Source of the DNA: Bacteroidales bacterium | Lineage (GTDB): Bacteria > Bacteroidota > Bacteroidia > Bacteroidales > JAGOPY01 | DNA length: 64,000 bases | Reading direction: 5' to 3' | Assembly (NCBI GenBank): GCA_023229505.1 | Contig: JALNZD010000017.1 | Location: 10,695 to 74,694 of the forward strand | Made by a program: the position numbers and the translations under genes | In this document: positions 17,064-25,340 of the stretch, one piece after another | How the letters are laid out: the number at the start of each line of letters is the position of its first letter | Numbering within the stretch: the first letter of the stretch is position 1 | The notes under the pieces: generated by a model | What the model saw: only the letters and a program-made list of their open reading frames with translations | Databases searched by the model: none | Told to the model about the DNA's origin: nothing

Positions 17064-17498
17064 ATGAAAGATCTTGTTTTCCAGAATATTACTCTTTCGG
17101 AAGTGCCTGATATTGCACGTAAGATCCTTAATGAATATCCTGAAGAGCGGGTTTTTGCCTTATATGGTGACCTTGGGGCCGGAAAGACCACACTGATCAA
17201 AGCATTGTGCCATGTTCTCGGCGTAAACGATGACGTGACCAGCCCTTCTTTTGCGATTGTCAATGAATATGAAGCCGGAGGAATTGATTTGATTTATCAT
17301 TTTGATTTTTACCGGATTAAAAAACTGGAAGAAGTTTTGGACATTGGTTATGAAGAATACCTGTACAGCGGTTATTATTGTTTTCTGGAATGGGCTGACA
17401 AGATAGAGGAACTTTTACCTGAGGCATACGTATACATAGCCATTACGAAAAACGAAAACGATGAAGGCCGGAAAATGATCATCACCGTTAAAAATTAG
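17064..17498 (+). CDS. tsaE: tRNA threonylcarbamoyladenosine biosynthesis ATPase TsaE
   Basis: A 144-residue protein with a P-loop GDLGAGKTTLIKAL, the family's switch segment VTSPSFAIVNEYE, and HFDFYRIKKLEE plus FLEWADKIEELLP near the C-terminus. TsaE is the ATPase that drives turnover of the TsaB-TsaD complex making t6A37 on tRNAs that read ANN codons. ATG 17064 is used because the earlier in-frame TTG (17043) overlaps the -7 box. The ald-like gene follows 23 bases later. Confidence 0.93.
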   Translation: MKDLVFQNITLSEVPDIARKILNEYPEERVFALYGDLGAGKTTLIKALCHVLGVNDDVTSPSFAIVNEYEAGGIDLIYHFDFYRIKKLEEVLDIGYEEYLYSGYYCFLEWADKIEELLPEAYVYIAITKNENDEGRKMIITVKN

Positions 17499-17521
17499 TC
17501 AAACACCAATCACATCCTGAC

Positions 17522-18748
17522 ATGGATCAGAATCAGAAAAGCTTCATCAAGTTTTCGCATTCCGAAAGCTTGATGCCCAAGGAAGAAATGCTGGAAGTGC
17601 AGCGGCAGAGGTGCCGGCTGACCATTGGAATTCCGAGAGAGATTGCTCACCAGGAGCGAAGGGTTGGCCTGGTACCGGAAGCCGTTAGCCTCCTGGTACA
17701 AAACGGACATACTGTTCTGATAGAGACGAATGCCGGCTCTGGAGCGAGGTTCCATGATCATGAATACAGTGAGGCCGGAGGTCAGATTGTTTATTCTGAT
17801 AAGGAAGTATACCAGGGCGATATTATCCTGAAAGTTTCTCCCCCAACTGAGGAAGAGATAGAAATGATGATGGAGAAGCAGGTCATCTTTTCAGCTTTGA
17901 ACCAGAGTAACCGTGAAGTTTCCTACTTCCGGAACCTCATCCGCAAAAAGGTCACTGCCTTTGCACATGAATACATACAGGATCAGTTCAGTTCTTTCCC
18001 CGTCAGGCGGACGATCAGTGAGATCGTGGGCAATGCATCCATTATGCTTGCCGCCCGGTACCTGAGCGATCCTGAATACGGAAAAGGTAATATGCTGGGC
18101 GGTTTTTCCGGTATCAGCCCGACGGAGGTGGTTATCATTGGCGCCGGAACTGTAGCAGAGAATGCTGCCCGCGTAGCTTTAGGGATGGGTGCTACAGTCA
18201 AGGTATTTGACGATTCTATTTACCGGTTACGCAGGCTCCAGGTGAATATCCAGAACCGCATTTTCACCTCTATTATCCAGCCCAAAGTGCTGATGAATGC
18301 ACTGGTTACGGCAGATATCGTCATTGGCGCCATTCATAGCGTCCAGGGGCATACACCGGTGATCATCACTGAAGACATGGTAAAAAATATGAAACCTGGG
18401 GCAGTCATCATCGATGTCAGTATCGACCAGGGGGGATGTGTTGAAACCTCTCGCATTACCACCCATCAGAACCCGGTTTTTAAAAAATATGATATCATTC
18501 ATTATTGTGTGCCCAATATTGCCTCCCAGGTACCACACACTGCTTCCTACGCGCTGAGTAATTTCTTTACACCGGTTATGCTGCGCATCGGTGAAGAAGG
18601 AGGGGTCGATAACCTGATCCGCCGTGACCGTGGCATTTGTAAGGGAGTTTATTTGTTTAAGGGAATCCTGACCAGGCAAAGCATAAGCGACTCTTTCAAT
18701 CTGCCTTTCCAGGATATTGACTTGCTCCTGGCCGCTTTCGGTGGCTGA
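17522..18748 (+). CDS. Alanine dehydrogenase-like NAD(P)-binding protein
   Basis: A 408-residue protein of the alanine dehydrogenase / PntA N-domain family, with about 35 extra N-terminal residues. It keeps the N-terminal IGIPREIAHQERRVGLVPEA (substrate Arg), KVSPP (the Lys of KVKEP), the Rossmann motif VIIGAGTVAENAARVALGMG and VSIDQGGCVETSR. By hand alignment with Mycobacterium Ald, however, the catalytic histidine region (FLHLA) reads FSALNQS here, so the general acid His appears to be replaced. The reaction alanine to pyruvate plus ammonia is therefore uncertain; a related oxidoreductase or a non-catalytic paralogue is possible. Similar proteins are common in Bacteroidota and are usually annotated alanine dehydrogenase. 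Confidence 0.78.
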   Translation: MDQNQKSFIKFSHSESLMPKEEMLEVQRQRCRLTIGIPREIAHQERRVGLVPEAVSLLVQNGHTVLIETNAGSGARFHDHEYSEAGGQIVYSDKEVYQGDIILKVSPPTEEEIEMMMEKQVIFSALNQSNREVSYFRNLIRKKVTAFAHEYIQDQFSSFPVRRTISEIVGNASIMLAARYLSDPEYGKGNMLGGFSGISPTEVVIIGAGTVAENAARVALGMGATVKVFDDSIYRLRRLQVNIQNRIFTSIIQPKVLMNALVTADIVIGAIHSVQGHTPVIITEDMVKNMKPGAVIIDVSIDQGGCVETSRITTHQNPVFKKYDIIHYCVPNIASQVPHTASYALSNFFTPVMLRIGEEGGVDNLIRRDRGICKGVYLFKGILTRQSISDSFNLPFQDIDLLLAAFGG

Positions 18749-18776
18749 CCCGGTATTATAAAATAAATCTTTGCAT

Positions 18777-19871
18777 GTGAAACAACCTGCCAATATTAAA
18801 ATTGAATCTTTAACCTATCCGGTTTATCTTGGTTTTAATCTATGGCGTGAAATTGATCAGGTCCTGCAACCCTTTCTGAATTCCGGGGGAATTTATATTC
18901 TTACAGACAATAACACACATAGCCATTGCCTGCCTGTTCTGAAAGATAATGTTCCCCTGTTGGCTGAACGACCTTTGTTTTCGATTTCACCAGGTGAGCG
19001 GTCTAAAGATTTATCAAGTCTTGAAAGAATATGGACCTGGCTGATGGAAGCCGGCGCCGGTCATAATTCATTGCTCATAAACCTCGGCGGTGGGGTGGTC
19101 AGCGACCTGGGTGGGTTTGCCGCAGCAACCTTTAACAGAGGGATGCATTATATCAATATTCCCACTTCGCTTATAGCACAGGTTGATGCTGCCATTGGCG
19201 GCAAGACCGGATTAAATATTTCAGGGATAAAAAACCAGGCCGGCCTTTTCTATGACCCGGCAGCGGTTTTTAGCATACCGGTGTTTCTTGAAACCCTGCC
19301 TGAAATTCATTTTAAATCAGGTTTTGCCGAGATCATCAAATGTGCCGCTCTTTCAGGTCATAAATTCTGGGAACTATTGAAAAAAGATGGCACCCCGGAG
19401 AATAAACATATCTTCCGCCTCATCTCCGAAACCGTTAACTTCAAATGCCGGATAGTTGCAGCAGATCCTTCAGACCGGTCCACCAGAAAAATGCTTAACT
19501 TTGGACATACGGTAGGGCATGCCCTGGAAAGCATCTCTAATATCCGGGGCGAGGATGAAATGTTGCATGGTCAGGCAGTCGCCACCGGGATGATATGTGA
19601 GGCTTATATTTCATATGAAATGGCAGGATTGGGCGCGGAAGAGCTGGACGAGATTTCAGCTGTGATCAAATCTTTTTTCGACTTAAAACCTTTAAGAGAA
19701 AATCTGTTTGACCAATTGGTAAAAATAATTAATTACGATAAGAAGAAAACCGACAATGGGATTGGGTTTTCCTTGCTTGAATGTTTGGGGAAACCTTCCC
19801 TGGGTATATTGGTTAATCATTCAAACCTCATCAATTCATTCGAATATCATAACAATATAATTCAACAGTGA
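18777..19871 (+). CDS. aroB: 3-Dehydroquinate synthase
   Basis: A 364-residue enzyme for the second step of the shikimate pathway (DAHP to 3-dehydroquinate; NAD and divalent metal). Diagnostic segments are GGGVVSDLGGFAAATFNRG with PTSLIAQVDAAIGGKTG, the metal-binding EIIKCAA region and NFGHTVGHALES. Start is GTG 18777; an in-frame TTG lies two codons upstream in a CTTTGC context that resembles a -7 box. Its stop overlaps the aroA start as GTGA, so the two are translationally coupled. Confidence 0.94.
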   Translation: MKQPANIKIESLTYPVYLGFNLWREIDQVLQPFLNSGGIYILTDNNTHSHCLPVLKDNVPLLAERPLFSISPGERSKDLSSLERIWTWLMEAGAGHNSLLINLGGGVVSDLGGFAAATFNRGMHYINIPTSLIAQVDAAIGGKTGLNISGIKNQAGLFYDPAAVFSIPVFLETLPEIHFKSGFAEIIKCAALSGHKFWELLKKDGTPENKHIFRLISETVNFKCRIVAADPSDRSTRKMLNFGHTVGHALESISNIRGEDEMLHGQAVATGMICEAYISYEMAGLGAEELDEISAVIKSFFDLKPLRENLFDQLVKIINYDKKKTDNGIGFSLLECLGKPSLGILVNHSNLINSFEYHNNIIQQ

Positions 19872-21115
19872 TAAGGATTACTAAAGCAAACCGAAGTTGT
19901 TTCGGTGAGATCAGGCTTCCCACATCTAAAAGCATATCAAATCGTTTGCTTATCCTCCAATTTTGCTATGGTCCGGCACTTAGTATCAAGAACCTTTCCC
20001 ATGCCGATGATACCGTGCTCTTATCGTCATTACTTGATCTGATCAGGCAGTACCAGCTTCGTGGCGATACCGGCCTGCTCCGGGTCGATACCAAGAATGC
20101 AGGGTCTGTTTTGCGGTTCCTGTTGCCTTTGCTGACGGTTACACGTGGACATTATTTGTTAACAGGAAATGAACGTATGGTTCAAAGGCCGATCGGTGCC
20201 CTGGTGGACGCACTGCGTGAAACCGGTGCCGACATTGAATATCTCGATAGAGTCGGGTTTCCGCCATTACTTATCAGAGGAAGGACTATCAGTGGCAGAA
20301 GAATCACTTTGGATGCTTCTGTCAGCAGCCAGTTTCTCACAGCATTGCTTTTACTGGCACCTAAGCTTGAGGAAGGTTTAACCCTTGAATTGACCGGAAA
20401 ACCGGTGTCATGGCCCTATGTGAAAATGACCACGGGGATACTTACGGAATTAAGCGTTCAGGTGATCGTGCAGGAAAATGCAATCCACGTTTATAATAAG
20501 CCGTCAATAAATAGGGAGATTGAAGTCGAACCCGACTGGAGCGCTGCATCATTCTGGTATTGCATGCTCTCCATGGCTGAGAAAGGAGAGGTTTTTTTCC
20601 CTGGATTGCGCAAGTCAGGCCGGCAGGGTGATCAGCAGGTAGCTACATTTTTCGGGCAACTGGGAGTGGACACCATTGAGGAAAAAGATGGCATCAGGAT
20701 TATAAAGGGGAAACATGTACACGATAAATTCCAGGCTGATTTCAATGGTTTCCCTGATCTGGCCTTACCGGTGATTCTTGCCTGCGGCGTTGCAGGTGTA
20801 AATGGAATATTTACCGGCATGGACCGGCTGCGCATTAAGGAGTCTGACCGGATTGAGGCAATTACAGCCGGCCTTCATAAAACAGGCATTATCCTCCGGG
20901 AAGAGCCCTCCGGAACATGGGTGTTATCCGGTTTTTTGAAAGATCCTTTCGACCTGTTCACATCAGATTATGAGGATCACAGGGTAGCCATGACATTTGC
21001 CTGTCTCGCTTTGAAAGGTTTCGCAGTAAATCTTGAACATCCGGAAGTTGTCAGTAAGTCTTACCCGGGGTTCTGGAAAGACCTCGAATCCGTTGGCTTT
21101 ACCTGCAGTATTTGA
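19868..21115 (+). CDS. aroA: 3-Phosphoshikimate 1-carboxyvinyltransferase (EPSP synthase)
   Basis: A 415-residue enzyme joining shikimate-3-phosphate and phosphoenolpyruvate. Conserved motifs are LPTSKSISNRLLIL at the N-terminus, NAGSVLRFLLPLL (a variant of the usual NAGTAMR), the WSAASFW segment, KESDRIEAI and DHRVAMTFA. The NAGS variation means glyphosate sensitivity cannot be inferred from class consensus. It starts at GTG 19868, overlapping aroB by four bases. A hairpin with a T-run at 21161-21185 probably terminates the operon. Confidence 0.94.
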   Translation: MIRITKANRSCFGEIRLPTSKSISNRLLILQFCYGPALSIKNLSHADDTVLLSSLLDLIRQYQLRGDTGLLRVDTKNAGSVLRFLLPLLTVTRGHYLLTGNERMVQRPIGALVDALRETGADIEYLDRVGFPPLLIRGRTISGRRITLDASVSSQFLTALLLLAPKLEEGLTLELTGKPVSWPYVKMTTGILTELSVQVIVQENAIHVYNKPSINREIEVEPDWSAASFWYCMLSMAEKGEVFFPGLRKSGRQGDQQVATFFGQLGVDTIEEKDGIRIIKGKHVHDKFQADFNGFPDLALPVILACGVAGVNGIFTGMDRLRIKESDRIEAITAGLHKTGIILREEPSGTWVLSGFLKDPFDLFTSDYEDHRVAMTFACLALKGFAVNLEHPEVVSKSYPGFWKDLESVGFTCSI

Positions 21116-21152
21116 TGTTGAAAAGATTTAAGCCAGCAACACCGATTATTTA

Positions 21153-21160
21153 TAACTTTG
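21153..21160 (+). promoter_or_regulatory. -7 box directly abutting a terminator hairpin
   Basis: TAACTTTG ends one base before the hairpin at 21161. No -33 TTG lies at normal spacing. If active, it drives the LutA-like gene. Confidence 0.4.
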
Positions 21161-21185
21161 CCTGATAAACCTGTCAGGTTTTTTT
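21161..21185 (+). terminator. Intrinsic terminator after aroA
   Basis: CCTGA (21161-21165) pairs with TCAGG (21174-21178) across an 8-base loop, followed by seven T. The stem is short, so its strength is uncertain. Confidence 0.5.
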
Positions 21186-21189
21186 GATT

Positions 21190-21912
21190 ATGATGACCGT
21201 CGACATTTTTATTCCCTGCTTTATTGATCAGATCTATCCGCAGACTGGTTTTAACATGATCAAAATATTGGAAAAATATGAGATCGATGTATATTATAAT
21301 GAAAACCAGACTTGCTGCGGACAAATATCATTTAACAGCGGGTTTTGGGATGATGCCAAGGCAATTGGTGAGAAATTCATCCTCGAATTTAACCATAACC
21401 GCCCCGTAGTTGTACCATCAGCTTCCTGTGCAGGTTTTGTCAGAAATTATTACGGGGAACTTTTCCACAACACCGGGCTGCATCTTGAATTCAGGCAGCT
21501 ACAGAAAAATATCATCGAGTTTACTGATTTTCTGGTCAATGAATTAAAGGTAACTGACCTGGGAGCAACTTTCGAGCATAGGGTTACCTATCATGATTCC
21601 TGTGCTGCCCTGAGGGAATATAAGCTTGGAAATGAACCCCGGATATTGCTTGAGAATGTAAAGGGGCTGGAGCTGGTTGAAATGAAAGATCGTGAAGTCT
21701 GTTGTGGTTTTGGCGGGACCTTTTCTGTCAAAAATGAACCCATTTCAACTGCTATGGCCCAGCAAAAAGTTCAGAATGCGCTTGACACCGGGGCTGAATA
21801 TATCGTTTCCACGGATGCTTCGTGCCTTATTCATCTTGATGGGTTCATCCGCAAACATCAACTCCCGTTAAAAACCATTCATATCATTGATGTGCTTGCA
21901 TCCGGCTGGTAA
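21190..21912 (+). CDS. LutA/YkgE-like cysteine-rich Fe-S oxidoreductase subunit
   Basis: A 240-residue cytoplasmic protein made of two CCG (cysteine-rich, PF02754-type) domains. In the first, IPCFID, then QTCCGQ and PSASCAG supply the cysteines; in the second, YHDSCAA, EVCCGFGG and TDASCL do. This arrangement is that of LutA/YkgE, a subunit of the L-lactate oxidation complex LutABC, and of related heterodisulfide-reductase-like proteins. No lutB or lutC is adjacent, so either the partners lie elsewhere or this is an orphan. ATG 21190 is chosen; the in-frame TTG at 21184 lies in the terminator T-run. Confidence 0.86.
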   Translation: MMTVDIFIPCFIDQIYPQTGFNMIKILEKYEIDVYYNENQTCCGQISFNSGFWDDAKAIGEKFILEFNHNRPVVVPSASCAGFVRNYYGELFHNTGLHLEFRQLQKNIIEFTDFLVNELKVTDLGATFEHRVTYHDSCAALREYKLGNEPRILLENVKGLELVEMKDREVCCGFGGTFSVKNEPISTAMAQQKVQNALDTGAEYIVSTDASCLIHLDGFIRKHQLPLKTIHIIDVLASGW

Positions 21913-21972
21913 ATGAAATTGTATTTACCTTTTTCATTCATTTTTTTTAATCTTTTTTAACTGGAAAATATC

Positions 21973-21980
21973 TACTTTTG
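21973..21980 (+). promoter_or_regulatory. -7 box of the first surface-protein gene
   Basis: TACTTTTG, 32 bases before the ATG at 22013. No -33 TTG at normal spacing. Confidence 0.5.
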
Positions 21981-22012
21981 ATGGAGCATCTGACTCATTA
22001 ACCTTTCTGCTT

Positions 22013-24778
22013 ATGAAAGCTATCAATACTAAATTTATATATGCATTAGTCTTCATTTTTCACTTTTCACTCTTCACTCTTCACTCTTCACTTACTCACG
22101 CCCAGACGCCTACAGTACAGGATTGTATGGGAGCGATTCCCGTATGCCAGGATGTTTATGTTGAGGAAGACTCCTATTACGGAGATGGTAACTACCATAA
22201 TGAAATATACAATAATCCAAATCCCCAGTGCGAATATGATTGTCCTGGGAGTTGCCTGGATGGGGAACAAAACAGTGTCTGGTATATTTTTACTGTCCAG
22301 GTGGCAGGCCAACTACGGCTCACTATCGACCCTATCATTGATGCTGACGATTACGATTGGGCTGTTTATGATCTTACTGAACTAAGATGTTCAGATATCT
22401 ATTCCAAGTATAACCTGATGCAGAAGAGCTGTAATGCCTATGGTTCACTAACTTATAACGGCAATACGGGCATCAGCACGGCAAATGGAGGTACGTCCAA
22501 TTGCAATCACTGTGGTGAGGCTGGTACCAGCAAATGGAATATAGACATGCCAGTTCTTGAAGGCAGGACTTATGTGCTCGTTGTTGAAAACTGGGGGAGT
22601 CCTGAGGGAGGTTATACCCTCGATTTCAGCGCTTCCACCGCCAGCATTTACGATAATGTAAGACCTTCGCTCCAGACTGTGCTTGCGGATGAAATCACTT
22701 GCGGCGACACGGAAATTATCGTCGAATTTTCTGAAAATGTGATGTGTGAGTCAGTTAATCCGACGGATTTTCTCTTGGCCGGTCCTGGCGGCCCTTACAC
22801 CGTAATTGATGCACAGGGTGAGACCTGCCTGCTTGGTGGTGAAATGGAAAAGCGGTATACATTAATTATCGACCGGCCCATTAATTCCGATGGGGATTAT
22901 TCCGTGCAACTGGTACCGTTGAATTTCGTCTATGATGCCTGTAATAATTTTGCCCTGGGGAATACCATCGTCTTTGCTGTTGACCTCGGTGCTCCCGTCA
23001 TCAACGAATTTTCAATGGATATCCAACCGGCAACCTGCGGGTTGTCTAATGGCTCCATTACAGGATTACAAATTATAGGAACCCCGCCTTACAGTTATAT
23101 ATGGACTGATGAGTCGGGCGATACGGTCGGTACCCAGTTGGATCTTATCGATGTCCCCAGTGACAATTATTTCCTGAAGGTAAGCGATAACAACACGTGT
23201 GAATCGGATGGCGGGCCCTATTTTATAGATCAAACGGGCGAACCGCAGGTGGATGATGCGGGAATTCTGATCACTGGCGCCAATTACGGAGCTAACAACG
23301 GCCATATTACCGGCCTTGTGATTAGCGGCACCGAACCCCTGGTATTTCTATGGACTGACGAAAGCAATAATGCTATGGGTACTGACTCCGAACTGCATAA
23401 TGTTTATTCGGGAAATTATTACCTGCTGGTTACCGACACTTATGGCTGTGATACACTTGCAGGCCCATATTTTGTGCAGCAGATCGGTGGTCCTATAGGG
23501 GTTCAGGCTGCATCGCATCCCCCCGTAATCTGTGCCGGTGAATCCTCACAACTTGTTGCTACCGGATTTGGAGGGACTGAACCTTATACCTACTCCTGGA
23601 TATCCAACCCTCCTGGATTTACTTCTGACATTCAATCTCCTACGGTATTTCCTTTGGTAACAACTATTTATACCGTTACAATCAGTGATCCTTATAACAA
23701 TGACGCCTCAGCTGCGGCAACGGTGAACGTAAACCCGCTTCCTGTTTCCAATGCCGGAACTGATCAGACCATCCCATATGGGACCAGTACGACCATATAC
23801 GGCACGGTGACCGGAGGAAGCGGATCTTATGAATATTTCTGGGAACCGGCAAATATGGTTATTAGCCCGACAGCTCAAAACACGGCAACTAAAAACCTAT
23901 ACCAGACTACACTATTCAGGTTCAGGGCCATTGATGCCAATTCCGAATGTGTCAGCCTGTTTGATACTATTATTGTATCGCTTGAAGGAGGGCCACTTGG
24001 GGTCACTTTATCAGTACAGGATGATACGATATGTAAAGGTGAAACCACCGTAATTACAGCCTATGGTTTTGGCGGAGATCAAGGCAATTATACCTATACA
24101 TGGTATTATGGAACAGACTTATTAAAAGTGGATAATAACCAGGTGTCAACGCTTGATATCAGCCCGCTGATCCCGGGAAATCATGTTTATACCGTTGAAA
24201 TATTTGATGGATATAACACTTTGTCTTCAAATATCTCTGTATATGTTGCTCCCTCACCGATATTTTTCATTCTTGGCGGACCACAGATCATTGCCTGTCC
24301 GGCAGATACGGTTACCCTTGAACCCAACCATACTTTTCCCGGGGCTTCTTATTACTGGTCTAATGGCAGCACTGATGCATCTGTCCGTTTGGCGACAACC
24401 GGGATTGGTTTTACTGTCAAGACACTGTATTTGAAAATCACGAATAACGAAGGCTGCGAATATGCTGACAGTGTGACGGTAACCTTTGATTTCGCCGCAT
24501 GCTTTGGAATAGAAGAATACAAGACTTATCCGACTGTTAAAGTCTATCCAAATCCTTCTGCGGGCCTTATCAATGTGGACCTGGAAGAAAGTGGAGGATT
24601 TTCTGAATTGCAGATCATAAATCCAATGGGCGCTGTTGTTTATAGAAATGACCTGGGGAATTTAATGCCGGGAAAATCTTTAATTGTTGCTGATCTATCA
24701 AAATACCCAAAAGGAGTTTATGTGCTAAGGGCTATTCATGATCGCTTTATTCACATTCAAAAAGTCGTGCTTAATTAA
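22013..24778 (+). CDS. Large secreted surface protein with SprB-like repeats and T9SS type A tail
   Basis: A 921-residue exported protein. After the signal peptide come an N-terminal beta domain with many cysteines (30-210; contains SVWYIFTVQ, typical of PPC-like domains), an Ig-like module (about 215-330), and two SprB-like repeats (about 330-490, each ending in DN/DTYGC...GPYF). A composite immunoglobulin/PKD-like module (ICAGESSQL, then NAGTDQTI) covers about 495-660 and another about 665-750. The C-terminus begins VKVYPNPSAG and ends KGVYVLRAIHDRFIHIQKVV, a T9SS type A sorting domain. A role in adhesion or gliding is inferred from the domains. The hydrophobic core of the signal peptide is encoded by a tandem CACTCTT tract. 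It shares modules with the protein at 25327. Confidence 0.88.
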   Translation: MKAINTKFIYALVFIFHFSLFTLHSSLTHAQTPTVQDCMGAIPVCQDVYVEEDSYYGDGNYHNEIYNNPNPQCEYDCPGSCLDGEQNSVWYIFTVQVAGQLRLTIDPIIDADDYDWAVYDLTELRCSDIYSKYNLMQKSCNAYGSLTYNGNTGISTANGGTSNCNHCGEAGTSKWNIDMPVLEGRTYVLVVENWGSPEGGYTLDFSASTASIYDNVRPSLQTVLADEITCGDTEIIVEFSENVMCESVNPTDFLLAGPGGPYTVIDAQGETCLLGGEMEKRYTLIIDRPINSDGDYSVQLVPLNFVYDACNNFALGNTIVFAVDLGAPVINEFSMDIQPATCGLSNGSITGLQIIGTPPYSYIWTDESGDTVGTQLDLIDVPSDNYFLKVSDNNTCESDGGPYFIDQTGEPQVDDAGILITGANYGANNGHITGLVISGTEPLVFLWTDESNNAMGTDSELHNVYSGNYYLLVTDTYGCDTLAGPYFVQQIGGPIGVQAASHPPVICAGESSQLVATGFGGTEPYTYSWISNPPGFTSDIQSPTVFPLVTTIYTVTISDPYNNDASAAATVNVNPLPVSNAGTDQTIPYGTSTTIYGTVTGGSGSYEYFWEPANMVISPTAQNTATKNLYQTTLFRFRAIDANSECVSLFDTIIVSLEGGPLGVTLSVQDDTICKGETTVITAYGFGGDQGNYTYTWYYGTDLLKVDNNQVSTLDISPLIPGNHVYTVEIFDGYNTLSSNISVYVAPSPIFFILGGPQIIACPADTVTLEPNHTFPGASYYWSNGSTDASVRLATTGIGFTVKTLYLKITNNEGCEYADSVTVTFDFAACFGIEEYKTYPTVKVYPNPSAGLINVDLEESGGFSELQIINPMGAVVYRNDLGNLMPGKSLIVADLSKYPKGVYVLRAIHDRFIHIQKVVLN
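22053..22101 (+). repeat. Tandem tract encoding the signal peptide core
   Basis: Imperfect units of 8-9 bases such as TTTTTCACT and CTCTTCACT, repeated about five times and in frame. They encode FHFSLFTLHSSLTH of the signal peptide. Confidence 0.75.
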
Positions 24779-24887
24779 CTTTTTTTTAGTGAGTGATTCA
24801 AATTCAATAACCTGATTTGATATTATTTATATCTTAGCCCGCTTGTTCAAAAACAGGACCATCATCAAAAAAAATACTTTTACTACA

Positions 24888-25340
24888 ATGAGAATAGTCT
24901 TATTAATATTAATGTCGGTCATGTTCCTGGCTTCAAATGGCCAGTCTGATGCTGACAAACCGGTTAGCGGAAAGCTTCCGGGACTCCCTTTTGTTTTTGA
25001 CCAGAAAGAGTTTGGTGACAGGTTTTCAGTTTTATATTATTCAGAAGATGATTATGATTATTATGTAATAGACCTGACAAAACTTGGCGACAGGTTTGAA
25101 AGGATCTATTTTATGAACCTTACTTATGAAGATTCAATGGTGGTTAATCTTAACCCTGATATTGAAAATGATCAGATTTGGTTTAAGGCCTTTTATCAAT
25201 ATAAAGAGGCAGAAATCACTTGCCTTTTTAAGGACTTAAAAGAAAAGGCAGATAAAGCCAACCAGGATATGACTGCAGGAGAGAAATCAGTATGGATGGG
25301 TAAATTCGACAAATTCAAAAAAAATAATGGCCATGAATAG
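24888..25340 (+). CDS. Small exported protein coupled to a surface protein
   Basis: A 150-residue protein with a signal peptide (MRIVLLILMSVMFLASNGQ). The mature part is acidic, has no cysteine-rich or repeat motif, and contains YYSEDDYDYYVIDLTKLGDR and a lysine-rich helical end KDLKEKADKANQD. No family is recognised. An in-frame TTG at 24843 would precede the signal peptide and was rejected. Its last 14 bases overlap the start of the next gene, so translation is coupled. It is therefore probably a periplasmic or surface partner of the adhesin-like protein, though function is unproven. Confidence 0.65.
   Translation: MRIVLLILMSVMFLASNGQSDADKPVSGKLPGLPFVFDQKEFGDRFSVLYYSEDDYDYYVIDLTKLGDRFERIYFMNLTYEDSMVVNLNPDIENDQIWFKAFYQYKEAEITCLFKDLKEKADKANQDMTAGEKSVWMGKFDKFKKNNGHE

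Noticed and set aside
21190..21912. A complete lactate utilisation operon
   Set aside because: Only a LutA-like gene is present; no lutB or lutC on either side.
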